Of a DNA stretch of 64,000 nucleotides, positions 22,898 to 29,175 are shown in pieces (position 1 is the stretch's first letter; each line of letters opens with the position of its first letter). The notes beneath the pieces were generated by a model that was not told where the DNA came from, did not search any database, and saw only the letters and a list, made by a program, of their open reading frames with translations. The position numbers and the translations under genes are program-made. This DNA is from Maribacter algicola. Lineage in GTDB: Bacteria > Bacteroidota > Bacteroidia > Flavobacteriales > Flavobacteriaceae. The stretch lies in the NCBI RefSeq assembly GCF_003933245.1, contig NZ_QUSX01000001.1, forward strand, positions 992,001-1,056,000, written 5' to 3'.

Positions 22898-23653
22898 ATG
22901 TGCTACAATACTAGGGTCACCAGAAAAGTTGGAGAATTAGAGGACTATTATGGTGTAGAAAGGCTTTTGGGAGAAGTAATTGATGAAGATGTAGAACTGA
23001 CCTACAACAGTGCCAATGGTTTTGCACATCCCAATATGTGGATAATACCCCAAGAAAAGCCTAAAAATATTATACCTGTCAAATGGGGCTTAATTCCTCA
23101 TTACAAAATGGGTGCAAATGCCGAGGAATATTACAAGGAAACCATTAGATGGGGTTCGGGACTTAACGCTAAATCAGAAAAGCTGTTTGATTCCAACAAT
23201 TACAAATCAAGTGCTTTAAAAAGGCGTTGTATTATTCCTGTAGATGGTTTTTTTGAACCTCATAGGATAGAACACGTAAAGAAACCTTATTCTATACCTT
23301 TCTATTTTGAAAGGAAAAATAGTGCCCCTTTTAATCTAGCTGGAATATATGCAGTAACTCCAGATAAGATGGTGACTTTCTCAATACTTACCAAAGAGGC
23401 TACACCCTTATTCGCAAAAATCCATAACAAAAAGAACAGGAGGCCAGTAATTTTACAGGATGACTATATTGATGTTTGGTTGGACAGCAACCTCAACGAG
23501 GATGATGTTATCAAAGTCATAGAAGATGATTTATCCGATAATGAAATAAATACATATCCAATAAGTAAAGACCTATATAGTAGGTCCATAAATAGCGATA
23601 GGCCAGATATTATTGAGAAGGTAGAATATGAGGATTTGTTAATTGAATACTAG
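22898..23653 (+). CDS. SRAP-domain protein (YedK/HMCES-like)
   Basis: A 251-residue SOS-response-associated peptidase family protein. It starts with MCYNTR, so Cys2, the residue that forms a thiazolidine crosslink with abasic sites in single-stranded DNA, is present. Other family marks are KWGLIPHY, LNAKSEKLF with the catalytic Asn and Glu, RRCIIPVDGFFEPHR, and the His in FAKIHNKKNRRPVIL. The protein shields abasic sites at stalled replication forks. On mobile elements it probably protects the element's own DNA. A UDG-fold protein in the same island could generate such sites. The start is fixed by the need to expose Cys2. Confidence 0.92.
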   Translation: MCYNTRVTRKVGELEDYYGVERLLGEVIDEDVELTYNSANGFAHPNMWIIPQEKPKNIIPVKWGLIPHYKMGANAEEYYKETIRWGSGLNAKSEKLFDSNNYKSSALKRRCIIPVDGFFEPHRIEHVKKPYSIPFYFERKNSAPFNLAGIYAVTPDKMVTFSILTKEATPLFAKIHNKKNRRPVILQDDYIDVWLDSNLNEDDVIKVIEDDLSDNEINTYPISKDLYSRSINSDRPDIIEKVEYEDLLIEY

Positions 23654-23657
23654 AAGC

Positions 23658-23837
23658 ATGAAAAAAATTTCACTCATCTTTGGCTTATTGGTCGTAACTT
23701 CATGTAAAAACGTTGATATTGAAGTACTTGAAAGCCAAAACAAGAAACTGCAAAAAGAAGTTGACAGCCTGAAGAATGAACTTTATAAGTGCGATATTAT
23801 GTTAGAGGCCTACGAAGGGCAATCCTTAAATATTTAA
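23658..23837 (+). CDS. Small lipoprotein with a coiled coil
   Basis: A 59-residue protein starting at the ATG at 23658 (MKKISLIFGLLVVTSC); the frame is open further upstream, but this start gives a perfect signal peptide with lipobox VTSC. The mature part is a short coiled coil (VLESQNKKLQKEVDSLKNEL). It resembles small phage or plasmid entry-exclusion lipoproteins in shape only. It follows the SRAP gene by 4 bp and is probably in the same operon. Confidence 0.65.
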   Translation: MKKISLIFGLLVVTSCKNVDIEVLESQNKKLQKEVDSLKNELYKCDIMLEAYEGQSLNI

Positions 23838-23874
23838 AAATGGAAAAACAAAATGATAATCGGTTTGTTAAGAA

Positions 23875-24123
23875 TTATATGATTTGCTCTCCATCGTATT
23901 GGATACATTTCAACAAAGTATCGAAAGTCATTTCTGAATAGGCACCGCAAGTATTTATTCGTCTATAGTTTTCAGGTTCAGTATCTAACCACTCATAAAT
24001 AGCATAAGGTTTGCCTAGTTTATTTTTGTAAGTAACCTCTATATAAAACAGTTCCATGTTACTTGAAAAACCTTTTGTAATTTTAAAAAAATTGGTGGTT
24101 TCAGTTTTGAAAATATCTTCCAT
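23875..24123 (-). CDS. Hypothetical protein, 82 aa
   Basis: Not recognised. A small acidic beta-rich protein (MEDIFKTETTNFFKITKGF; FYIEVTYKNKLGKPYAIYEWL). It is divergent from the HNH gene and stands alone between plus-strand genes. Confidence 0.45.
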   Translation of the reverse strand: MEDIFKTETTNFFKITKGFSSNMELFYIEVTYKNKLGKPYAIYEWLDTEPENYRRINTCGAYSEMTFDTLLKCIQYDGEQII

Positions 24124-24182
24124 AGATTAAATTAATTTTCAACTGAAATTAGCAAAAAATAAATTCACTTATTCGTATTGTT

Positions 24183-25049
24183 GTGGTGGTATTTTGTGTG
24201 ATTTTAGCTTTCACTTTAGTTTTTATTGCTATTATTAAAGATAATAATCTCCTGAAAGGAAATACTCAAATCAAAAGAAAAAGACTTGGCAGTGATAAAA
24301 ATAATTCAACAATTTCAAAATTAATTGGTAGCACTTCTTATAATACAATAGCTGAAAATAGAGAGGATAAACCAATATACGACGTTAAACGATGGATTGA
24401 TGAAACAATTGAATTCTTAGACCAACAACAGAGCCTAGTAGACTTACTAATCGTTAAAAATGTATCTGAAATTAATTATGGCGATTTATTGCGCTGTTTT
24501 GAATGGAAATTCCTGAGATTGGAAATTTTATGGCGAGACGGTTACAAATGTGAAATGTGTGGAATAAGAGATTTGCACAATCATGTTCATCATAAACAGT
24601 ACATTAAAGACGAATTACCCTGGACAATAAGTCATGAATACCTCCAAACTTTGTGCAGAAAATGCCATGTAAAAATCCATAGTGAACAAGAAATTCCTAT
24701 CTATTCCTTGATAAATGGAGAAAAGGTCAAGGTTTCAAGCTCTTATGATATTTGCACTCGATGCGGAGGCACAGGGTACTTACCTCAGTTTAGCTATTAT
24801 CTAAATGGAATTTGTTTTAAATGCCAAGGTGCTAGTGTAGATAAAAGAATATTTACTAATGTATTGAATATGCATTTAAATTCCTCGAATAGTTATAAGG
24901 AGTTTCTTAAAAGGGCAAGGTACAAGGATTTTTTTAGAAACATTAAACCTTATGAATTTAAGTCCAAATACTGTGATTTGGTGAGTTACGAAAAAAACCC
25001 TAGCCCAATAGTCCATCAAGACAATGAAGAAGATGAACTTCCCTTTTAA
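24183..25049 (+). CDS. Membrane-anchored HNH endonuclease-like protein
   Basis: The protein has 288 residues. The start is GTG at 24183, and no in-frame ATG occurs before the HNH domain. Residues about 2-20 form a membrane segment (VVFCVILAFTLVFIAII). An HNH domain lies at about 113-180: LEILWRDGYKCEMCG, NHVHHKQY, TLCRKCHVKIH, with two CxxC pairs for zinc. A further zinc-ribbon-like pair follows (CTRCGGTGYL, then CFKCQG). HNH nucleases nick or cut DNA; a membrane anchor is unusual for them and would place the nuclease at the inner membrane, where phage DNA enters. That role is inference. It is convergent with the integrase, with 2 bp between stops. Confidence 0.7.
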   Translation: MVVFCVILAFTLVFIAIIKDNNLLKGNTQIKRKRLGSDKNNSTISKLIGSTSYNTIAENREDKPIYDVKRWIDETIEFLDQQQSLVDLLIVKNVSEINYGDLLRCFEWKFLRLEILWRDGYKCEMCGIRDLHNHVHHKQYIKDELPWTISHEYLQTLCRKCHVKIHSEQEIPIYSLINGEKVKVSSSYDICTRCGGTGYLPQFSYYLNGICFKCQGASVDKRIFTNVLNMHLNSSNSYKEFLKRARYKDFFRNIKPYEFKSKYCDLVSYEKNPSPIVHQDNEEDELPF

Positions 25050-25051
25050 AC

Positions 25052-26263
25052 CTATTTCAATTTTCTTTTCAATTGTTTAATTTCCTCGCTTATTCTTCTT
25101 TGAACAACCTTTCCATAATAATCCTGCGTTATTTTTATATTTGAATGCCCAAGTAATTCGCTTACAATCTCTATGGGAACATCGTTATAAAGTAACACCG
25201 TTGATGCGAATGTTTTTCTTGCCATATGATGGGTTATAGCCTTATTGATTCCTACAATTTCAGCAATCTCTTTTAAATAAGAATTAATCTTTTGATTACT
25301 CATCCTTGGAAGTAAAGTACTCTTAACCTCCCTGTATTTTTTAAGGATATCCTTTGCCTTTGGTAATAATGGAACAGAAATGGATTTGTTTGTTTTTTTT
25401 CGCTTCATCTGAATCCATTGGTTACCATCAAACCCATTAACAATATGCTTATCTTCCAATCTGTTCATCTCATTATAGGCCAGACCTGTGTAACAGCAGA
25501 AAACAAAAAGGTCCCTTACTAGTTGTAGCCTCGGTTGTTTAATTCTAAAAGCTTCAAGGGATTTTAACTCGTCAACTGAAAGGAAAATAACTTCTTTTGA
25601 GACCTTTCCTGGCTTGTGTGAAGTAAAGGGATCCTTATCTAAAAAACCTTCATTCACGGCCTCCCTAATAGGTTTCCTGAGCCTCTGGACGCACTTATTT
25701 ATAGTAATTTGCTTCTGGTGTCTCACCGTTTTCAAGTAAAATTCAAAGTCCTTCAAAACCTGTATTTTAAGCTGATCTAGCCTAATATCCTTTTTGTTGA
25801 ATTTCCATTTTATAAATTCCCCAAATTGGGACTTTGCATAATAAAATTTCTTCCAAGTAGACAACTGCAAATCAATTCCAATCAGCTTTTGTTTTTTATT
25901 CAAAAACTCATTTAAATACTCTATTGTATACTTTTCATGATTTGCAGTCTCGCCAATATATATTTTGAATATATCTTCTACTCCAAAGTTATTTTGGGAC
26001 ACCTGTAGTTCAAGGAATGACCTTTTAATATTCGATTTTATTATCTCTAGTTGTAGGTCCGTTTGAAGATTTGTTTGATTGGATTTAGTGGTCCTTTGCT
26101 TTTTTGACAACCAATTATCAGCTTTGATAAATTCACCAGTTGCAAATTCCTTTCTTCTTTTTAGATAGGTTATCCTACATCTTATAGGACATAAACCTTC
26201 TTTGTTTGTTTTGGATTTGTTCAAATAGAACAATACCGATAACGCATTTTGATTCATTACCAA
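25052..26263 (-). CDS. Tyrosine recombinase (integrase) of the island
   Basis: A 403-residue phage-integrase-family protein: an N-terminal arm-binding domain (about 1-105), a SAM-like core-binding domain (about 110-205) and a catalytic domain (about 225-390). Catalytic residues seen are Lys in KRKKTNKSISVPL, HxxR in HHMAR (H346, R349), H373 in LLGHSNI and Tyr382/383 in DYYGKV. The first Arg of the family is replaced by Ala in TGLAYNE (259-265), as in IntDOT-like integrases of Bacteroidota. It lies 224 bp from the attachment repeat, which targets tRNA-Asn. The promoter region holds the repeated arm-site candidates. Confidence 0.93.
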   Translation of the reverse strand: MVMNQNALSVLFYLNKSKTNKEGLCPIRCRITYLKRRKEFATGEFIKADNWLSKKQRTTKSNQTNLQTDLQLEIIKSNIKRSFLELQVSQNNFGVEDIFKIYIGETANHEKYTIEYLNEFLNKKQKLIGIDLQLSTWKKFYYAKSQFGEFIKWKFNKKDIRLDQLKIQVLKDFEFYLKTVRHQKQITINKCVQRLRKPIREAVNEGFLDKDPFTSHKPGKVSKEVIFLSVDELKSLEAFRIKQPRLQLVRDLFVFCCYTGLAYNEMNRLEDKHIVNGFDGNQWIQMKRKKTNKSISVPLLPKAKDILKKYREVKSTLLPRMSNQKINSYLKEIAEIVGINKAITHHMARKTFASTVLLYNDVPIEIVSELLGHSNIKITQDYYGKVVQRRISEEIKQLKRKLK

Positions 26264-26285
26264 TTGATTTAAATGTTAAACAATC

Positions 26286-26376
26286 GGCATACAATTCAGA
26301 ATTAAAATAGTGGGACACCTGAGTAATGTTTGGGTATCCGAATGGGACACCTGAAATCATCAAAATAATTTGACAA
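26286..26376. repeat. Right-end recombination arm candidates
   Basis: Between the integrase start and the attachment repeat lie: GGCATACAATTC (26286-26297, inverse of 4235-4246); TGGGACACCTGA twice (26311-26322 and 26343-26354, 32 bp apart); TGGGTATCCGAAT (26331-26343, same as 4226-4238); and TTGACAA (26370-26376). The dense, end-shared set fits binding sites for the integrase N-terminal domain or an excision factor, and may also regulate the integrase gene. Confidence 0.6.
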
Positions 26377-26443
26377 GTTGACTGATGGACGGAAAAAGCT
26401 TTAATCGTCAAAAACATTTGCATAGCCCGTGCTTATTGACTTA

Positions 26444-26480
26444 AAACAAAAAATCCAATCTAACTAAATAGATTGGATTT
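26444..26480 (-). terminator. Island-borne replacement terminator for tRNA-Asn
   Basis: AAATCCAATCT and AGATTGGATTT pair perfectly across an 8-nt loop, with a T-rich tail (TTTGTTTT) on the minus strand. It lies 10 bp inside the island from the restored tRNA-Asn 3' end and ends its transcript in place of the displaced hairpin at 4109-4140. Confidence 0.75.
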
Positions 26481-26487
26481 AAAATAA

Positions 26488-26517
26488 TGCTCCTCCTCTT
26501 GGGCTCGAACCAAGGAC
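26488..26517 (-). repeat. attR: 30-bp repeat within the intact tRNA-Asn
   Basis: Identical to 4152-4181. It covers the acceptor stem, T arm and part of the variable loop of the tRNA plus two bases. Confidence 0.92.
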
Positions 26518-26563
26518 CCTCTGATTAACAGTCAGATGCTCTAACCAACTGAGCTAAGGAGGA
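26490..26563 (-). tRNA. tRNA-Asn (GTT)
   Basis: On the minus strand the 74-nt gene folds as a cloverleaf: acceptor TCCTCCT with AGGAGGA, D arm AGCTCAGTTGGTTAGAGC, anticodon loop CTGTTAA with anticodon GTT, T arm with GGTTCGAGCC. The discriminator is G, as usual for tRNA-Asn. CCA is not fully encoded. The 3' part was restored by the island. Confidence 0.96.
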
Positions 26564-26594
26564 AAATACCGTACTTTATCCTTTAAAGCGGGTG

Positions 26595-26625
26595 CAAATA
26601 TAAATGTTTTTTAAACTTTGCCAAA
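26595..26625 (-). promoter_or_regulatory. tRNA-Asn promoter
   Basis: On the minus strand TTTG (26625-26622) and TATATTTG (26602-26595) are separated by 19 bp, a textbook Bacteroidota -33/-7 pair, about 32 nt before the mature tRNA 5' end. Confidence 0.75.
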
Positions 26626-26642
26626 CAAAAAAAGTTGTTTTT

Positions 26643-27995
26643 CTATTTAAACAACCATTTGTATAAATCGTTGCCATTTGCGAACAATAATAGGGCTATC
26701 AAGAGAAAAAAACCTGTCATTTGGGCGTATTCCAGGAACTTATCACTGGGCTTTCTGCCCGTAATCATTTCATATAGCAAAAACATGACATGACCCCCGT
26801 CCAAGGCCGGAATGGGAAGTATGTTCATAAAGGCCAAAATAATGGAAATAAAGGCTGTGGCGCTCCAAAAAGCAGGCCAGTCCCACCCATCAGGAAAGAG
26901 GCCACCAATAGCGGCAAATCCTCCTACTCCCTTGTAGGCACCGGTGGAAGGATTAAAAATCTTCTTCATTTGTTTTACATAACCGCTCAAGGTACTAACA
27001 CCCTTGTCTATTCCTGCTGGAATCGATTCCAAGAACGAATACTTGACCTTCTCTATCTTAAAATAACCGTTTTCAGCATATTCCTCAAAACTAGTATACC
27101 CAGCAAAAACTCCCAGTTTCCCATCTTCGGACACTTGTGCCTCGATTGGCATTGTCCTTCCTTTCCTATTAACGGTGAGTGTGACTTTATCTCCTTTATT
27201 CTGCTCTAAAATTGGCACCACCTCATCCTGATATTCTACTTCTGTTCCGTTAATTGCCACGATAGCATCCTTTTCCCGTAAACCAATAGATGCATTGGGT
27301 GAATCTTCTGGCACCTCCCGAATCACAAATGGCGTTCGCAGACTTAAAAAACGTACTTTGTCCTCATCTTCCAACAAAGTGGCAATGAAGTCTACCGGGA
27401 TCTCTTGATCAAAGGTCCTTCCATCCCTTTGTATCGTAATGGTATTCCCATTGATGATTTCAATGGGGAGGGAACTGAACTTCTCCACTTTTTCCCCATC
27501 CACAGCAGTAATCAAATCCCCGGTTTGTATCCCTAATTCATCGCCTATATTCTTTTCGGTCACCAAAAAACCGTCCTTTAAACTATCGGCAGGAATAAAT
27601 TCCTCACCGTAAGAATATGCCATACCTATATAAATAATGACGGCCAAAATAAAATTCACCGTAACCCCGCCCAACATAATAATCAAACGTTGCCAGGCCG
27701 GTTTGCTGCGAAATTCCCAAGGTTTGGGTTCTTCCTTCATAGCCTCGGTATCCATGCTCTCATCAATCATGCCGGCGATTTTTACGTAGCCTCCCAACGG
27801 AAGCCACCCAATACCGTATACGGTTTCCCCAATTTTCTTTTTGAAAAGTGAAAATTTGACATCGAAAAAAAGGTAAAATTTTTCGACCCTCGTCTTGAAC
27901 AATTTGGCGGGTATAAAATGTCCAAGTTCATGAAGTACGATCAACAAGGAAAGGCTTAAAAAAAATTGGATAGTCTTTATAGCGATGGGGCTCAT
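26643..27995 (-). CDS. rseP: RseP-type site-2 zinc metalloprotease
   Basis: A 450-residue intramembrane protease. HELGH (22-26) in the first membrane segment binds zinc with the Asp of a later NILPIPALDGGH-type motif near the C-terminus. Two PDZ-like domains lie between (about 125-290; DGLFV-like and GLREKDAIVAINGTEV). RseP cleaves membrane-bound anti-sigma factors and signal peptides. Four membrane spans fit the family. It is divergent from the SCO gene; TACTTTTG at 28029-28022 is a good -7 element 27 nt before its ATG. It lies on the same strand as the tRNA-Asn gene that follows. Confidence 0.95.
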   Translation of the reverse strand: MSPIAIKTIQFFLSLSLLIVLHELGHFIPAKLFKTRVEKFYLFFDVKFSLFKKKIGETVYGIGWLPLGGYVKIAGMIDESMDTEAMKEEPKPWEFRSKPAWQRLIIMLGGVTVNFILAVIIYIGMAYSYGEEFIPADSLKDGFLVTEKNIGDELGIQTGDLITAVDGEKVEKFSSLPIEIINGNTITIQRDGRTFDQEIPVDFIATLLEDEDKVRFLSLRTPFVIREVPEDSPNASIGLREKDAIVAINGTEVEYQDEVVPILEQNKGDKVTLTVNRKGRTMPIEAQVSEDGKLGVFAGYTSFEEYAENGYFKIEKVKYSFLESIPAGIDKGVSTLSGYVKQMKKIFNPSTGAYKGVGGFAAIGGLFPDGWDWPAFWSATAFISIILAFMNILPIPALDGGHVMFLLYEMITGRKPSDKFLEYAQMTGFFLLIALLLFANGNDLYKWLFK

Positions 27996-28021
27996 TTACG
28001 TCTTCTAAAAATTAAATCGGA

Positions 28022-28029
28022 CAAAAGTA
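28022..28029 (-). promoter_or_regulatory. -7 element of rseP
   Basis: TACTTTTG on the minus strand, matching TAnnTTTG, 27 nt before the rseP ATG. No clear -33 partner. Confidence 0.5.
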
Positions 28030-28111
28030 CAGTTTTACGAGGTCTAAAAAAAGAAACTCGGTATACTCCAACTATTTTTAAGAATATTTTGGCTTCAATG
28101 CCCTATTTAAA

Positions 28112-28143
28112 TTTGAATGAAATCCAGTACTGGCGTACCTTTG
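28112..28143 (+). promoter_or_regulatory. Promoter of the SCO gene; fixes its start
   Basis: TTTG (28112-28115) and TACCTTTG (28136-28143) are 20 bp apart, a textbook pair. The in-frame ATG at 28117 lies inside this promoter, so translation must start at 28156. Confidence 0.75.
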
Positions 28144-28155
28144 CAAAAAAAGAAA

Positions 28156-28824
28156 ATGCGCTCTTTCTTTGGTAGATTCAAAATTTTTGGATGGGTCATG
28201 CTGGGTATCTCCGCCGTGATCATATACCTCTTTTTCAATGCCCTCCAACCAAAGAAAATACTTCCTATCTACAATCCGGCCATGGTAAACAGCGAATTAG
28301 TGGACCAGGGAATTCAACATGTACGAAAGTACCATACCATAGCGGACTTCGCTTTGGTGAACCAAAATGGGGATACCATTACCCAAGAAGATTATAAGGA
28401 CAAGATTTACATAGCCGATTTTTTCTTTACCACCTGCCCTACCATTTGCCCGATCATGACCAAAAACATGGCGTCCATCCAAGACAAGATCGGTGACGAT
28501 GTCTTGCTACTTTCCCACTCCGTCACGCCCCAGATAGATTCAGTAGCGCAGTTGAAAAAGTATGCGATTGAAAAAGGTGTCGATGACTCCAAATGGAATT
28601 TGGTTACGGGAGATAAAAAACAGATCTATGAACTGGCCCGCAAATCCTATTTGGCAGTAAAGACGGATGGCGATGGCGGCCCCTATGATATGATTCATAC
28701 GGAGAACTTCATCTTGGTGGACAAAAAAAAGCGCATACGTGGGTTTTATGATGGCACCAATGAAGAAGATGTTCAAAAACTCTTGGATGATCTGCAAGTG
28801 CTTAAATCGAATTACGAGGAATAG
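28156..28824 (+). CDS. SCO1/SenC family copper chaperone
   Basis: A 222-residue protein from the ATG at 28156 (MRSFFGRFK), with one N-terminal membrane anchor (FGWVMLGISAVIIYLFF) and a periplasmic thioredoxin fold. The copper-binding CxxxC is in FFTTCPTICP, and the third ligand His is in DMIHTENFILVD. SCO proteins deliver copper to the CuA centre of cytochrome c oxidase or act as thiol reductases. The upstream ATG at 28117 is rejected because the promoter -7 element lies after it. It is divergent from rseP. Confidence 0.92.
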   Translation: MRSFFGRFKIFGWVMLGISAVIIYLFFNALQPKKILPIYNPAMVNSELVDQGIQHVRKYHTIADFALVNQNGDTITQEDYKDKIYIADFFFTTCPTICPIMTKNMASIQDKIGDDVLLLSHSVTPQIDSVAQLKKYAIEKGVDDSKWNLVTGDKKQIYELARKSYLAVKTDGDGGPYDMIHTENFILVDKKKRIRGFYDGTNEEDVQKLLDDLQVLKSNYEE

Positions 28825-28894
28825 AATTTATACTTTAAAAAAGCTCCAAGACCGATATATCTCGCCGAATACTTGCTTATGATAAAAATTGCGT

Positions 28895-28902
28895 TATTTT
28901 TG
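28895..28902 (+). promoter_or_regulatory. -7 element of the feo operon
   Basis: TATTTTTG, 28 nt before the feoA TTG start. TTG (28873-28876 region, about 19 bp upstream) is a weak -33 candidate. I saw no Fur box with confidence. Confidence 0.5.
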
Positions 28903-28929
28903 CTTAATTATATTGAATCTAAATAAGAA

Positions 28930-29175
28930 TTGGAGACAACGGTTGCACGCTTAAAGCGAGGTCAAAAGGGAATTATCAAGGAGTTTACGGAGGATTTACT
29001 GCCCATTAAGCTCTTGGAACTGGGTTGTTTGCCAGGGAACGAAGTGGAGCTGGTACAGGTGGCCCCCCTAAAGGACCCCATCTATATTAATGTCAATGGT
29101 TCTCATATTGCCATTAGGCGCGTAATTGCGGAGCAAATAGCTTTGGACATCGTTGATGAAGACGTGATACCATGA
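28930..29175 (+). CDS. feoA: FeoA family protein
   Basis: An 81-residue SH3-like protein (VARLKRGQKGIIKEF; LLELGCLPGNEVELVQVAPLKDPIYINV; GSHIAIRR). FeoA helps the ferrous iron transporter FeoB. The start is TTG at 28930, since a stop codon lies just upstream in frame and no ATG fits. Its end overlaps the feoB start by 4 bp. Confidence 0.92.
   Translation: METTVARLKRGQKGIIKEFTEDLLPIKLLELGCLPGNEVELVQVAPLKDPIYINVNGSHIAIRRVIAEQIALDIVDEDVIP

Larger units (their letters stand above)
4152..26517. mobile_element. Genomic island integrated in the tRNA-Asn 3' end, about 22.3 kb
   Basis: A perfect 30-bp direct repeat bounds the region (4152-4181 and 26488-26517). The right copy is the 3' part of an intact tRNA-Asn gene; the left copy is the same fragment without the rest of the tRNA. 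A tyrosine recombinase gene lies at the tRNA end. The interior is visibly more AT-rich than the flanks and carries defence genes, a helicase/primase, a RecA-like ATPase and many unknown proteins. I see no capsid, tail, conjugation or relaxase genes. This is the classic arrangement of a tRNA-targeted integrative element. Whether it still excises is unknown. Confidence 0.92.

Noticed and set aside
23840..23950. A short plus-strand frame after the small lipoprotein
   Set aside because: It overlaps the antisense 82-aa gene and has no supporting features.
4152..26517. A complete prophage or an integrative conjugative element
   Set aside because: No terminase, capsid, tail, lysis, relaxase, coupling protein or Tra genes were found between the attachment repeats.
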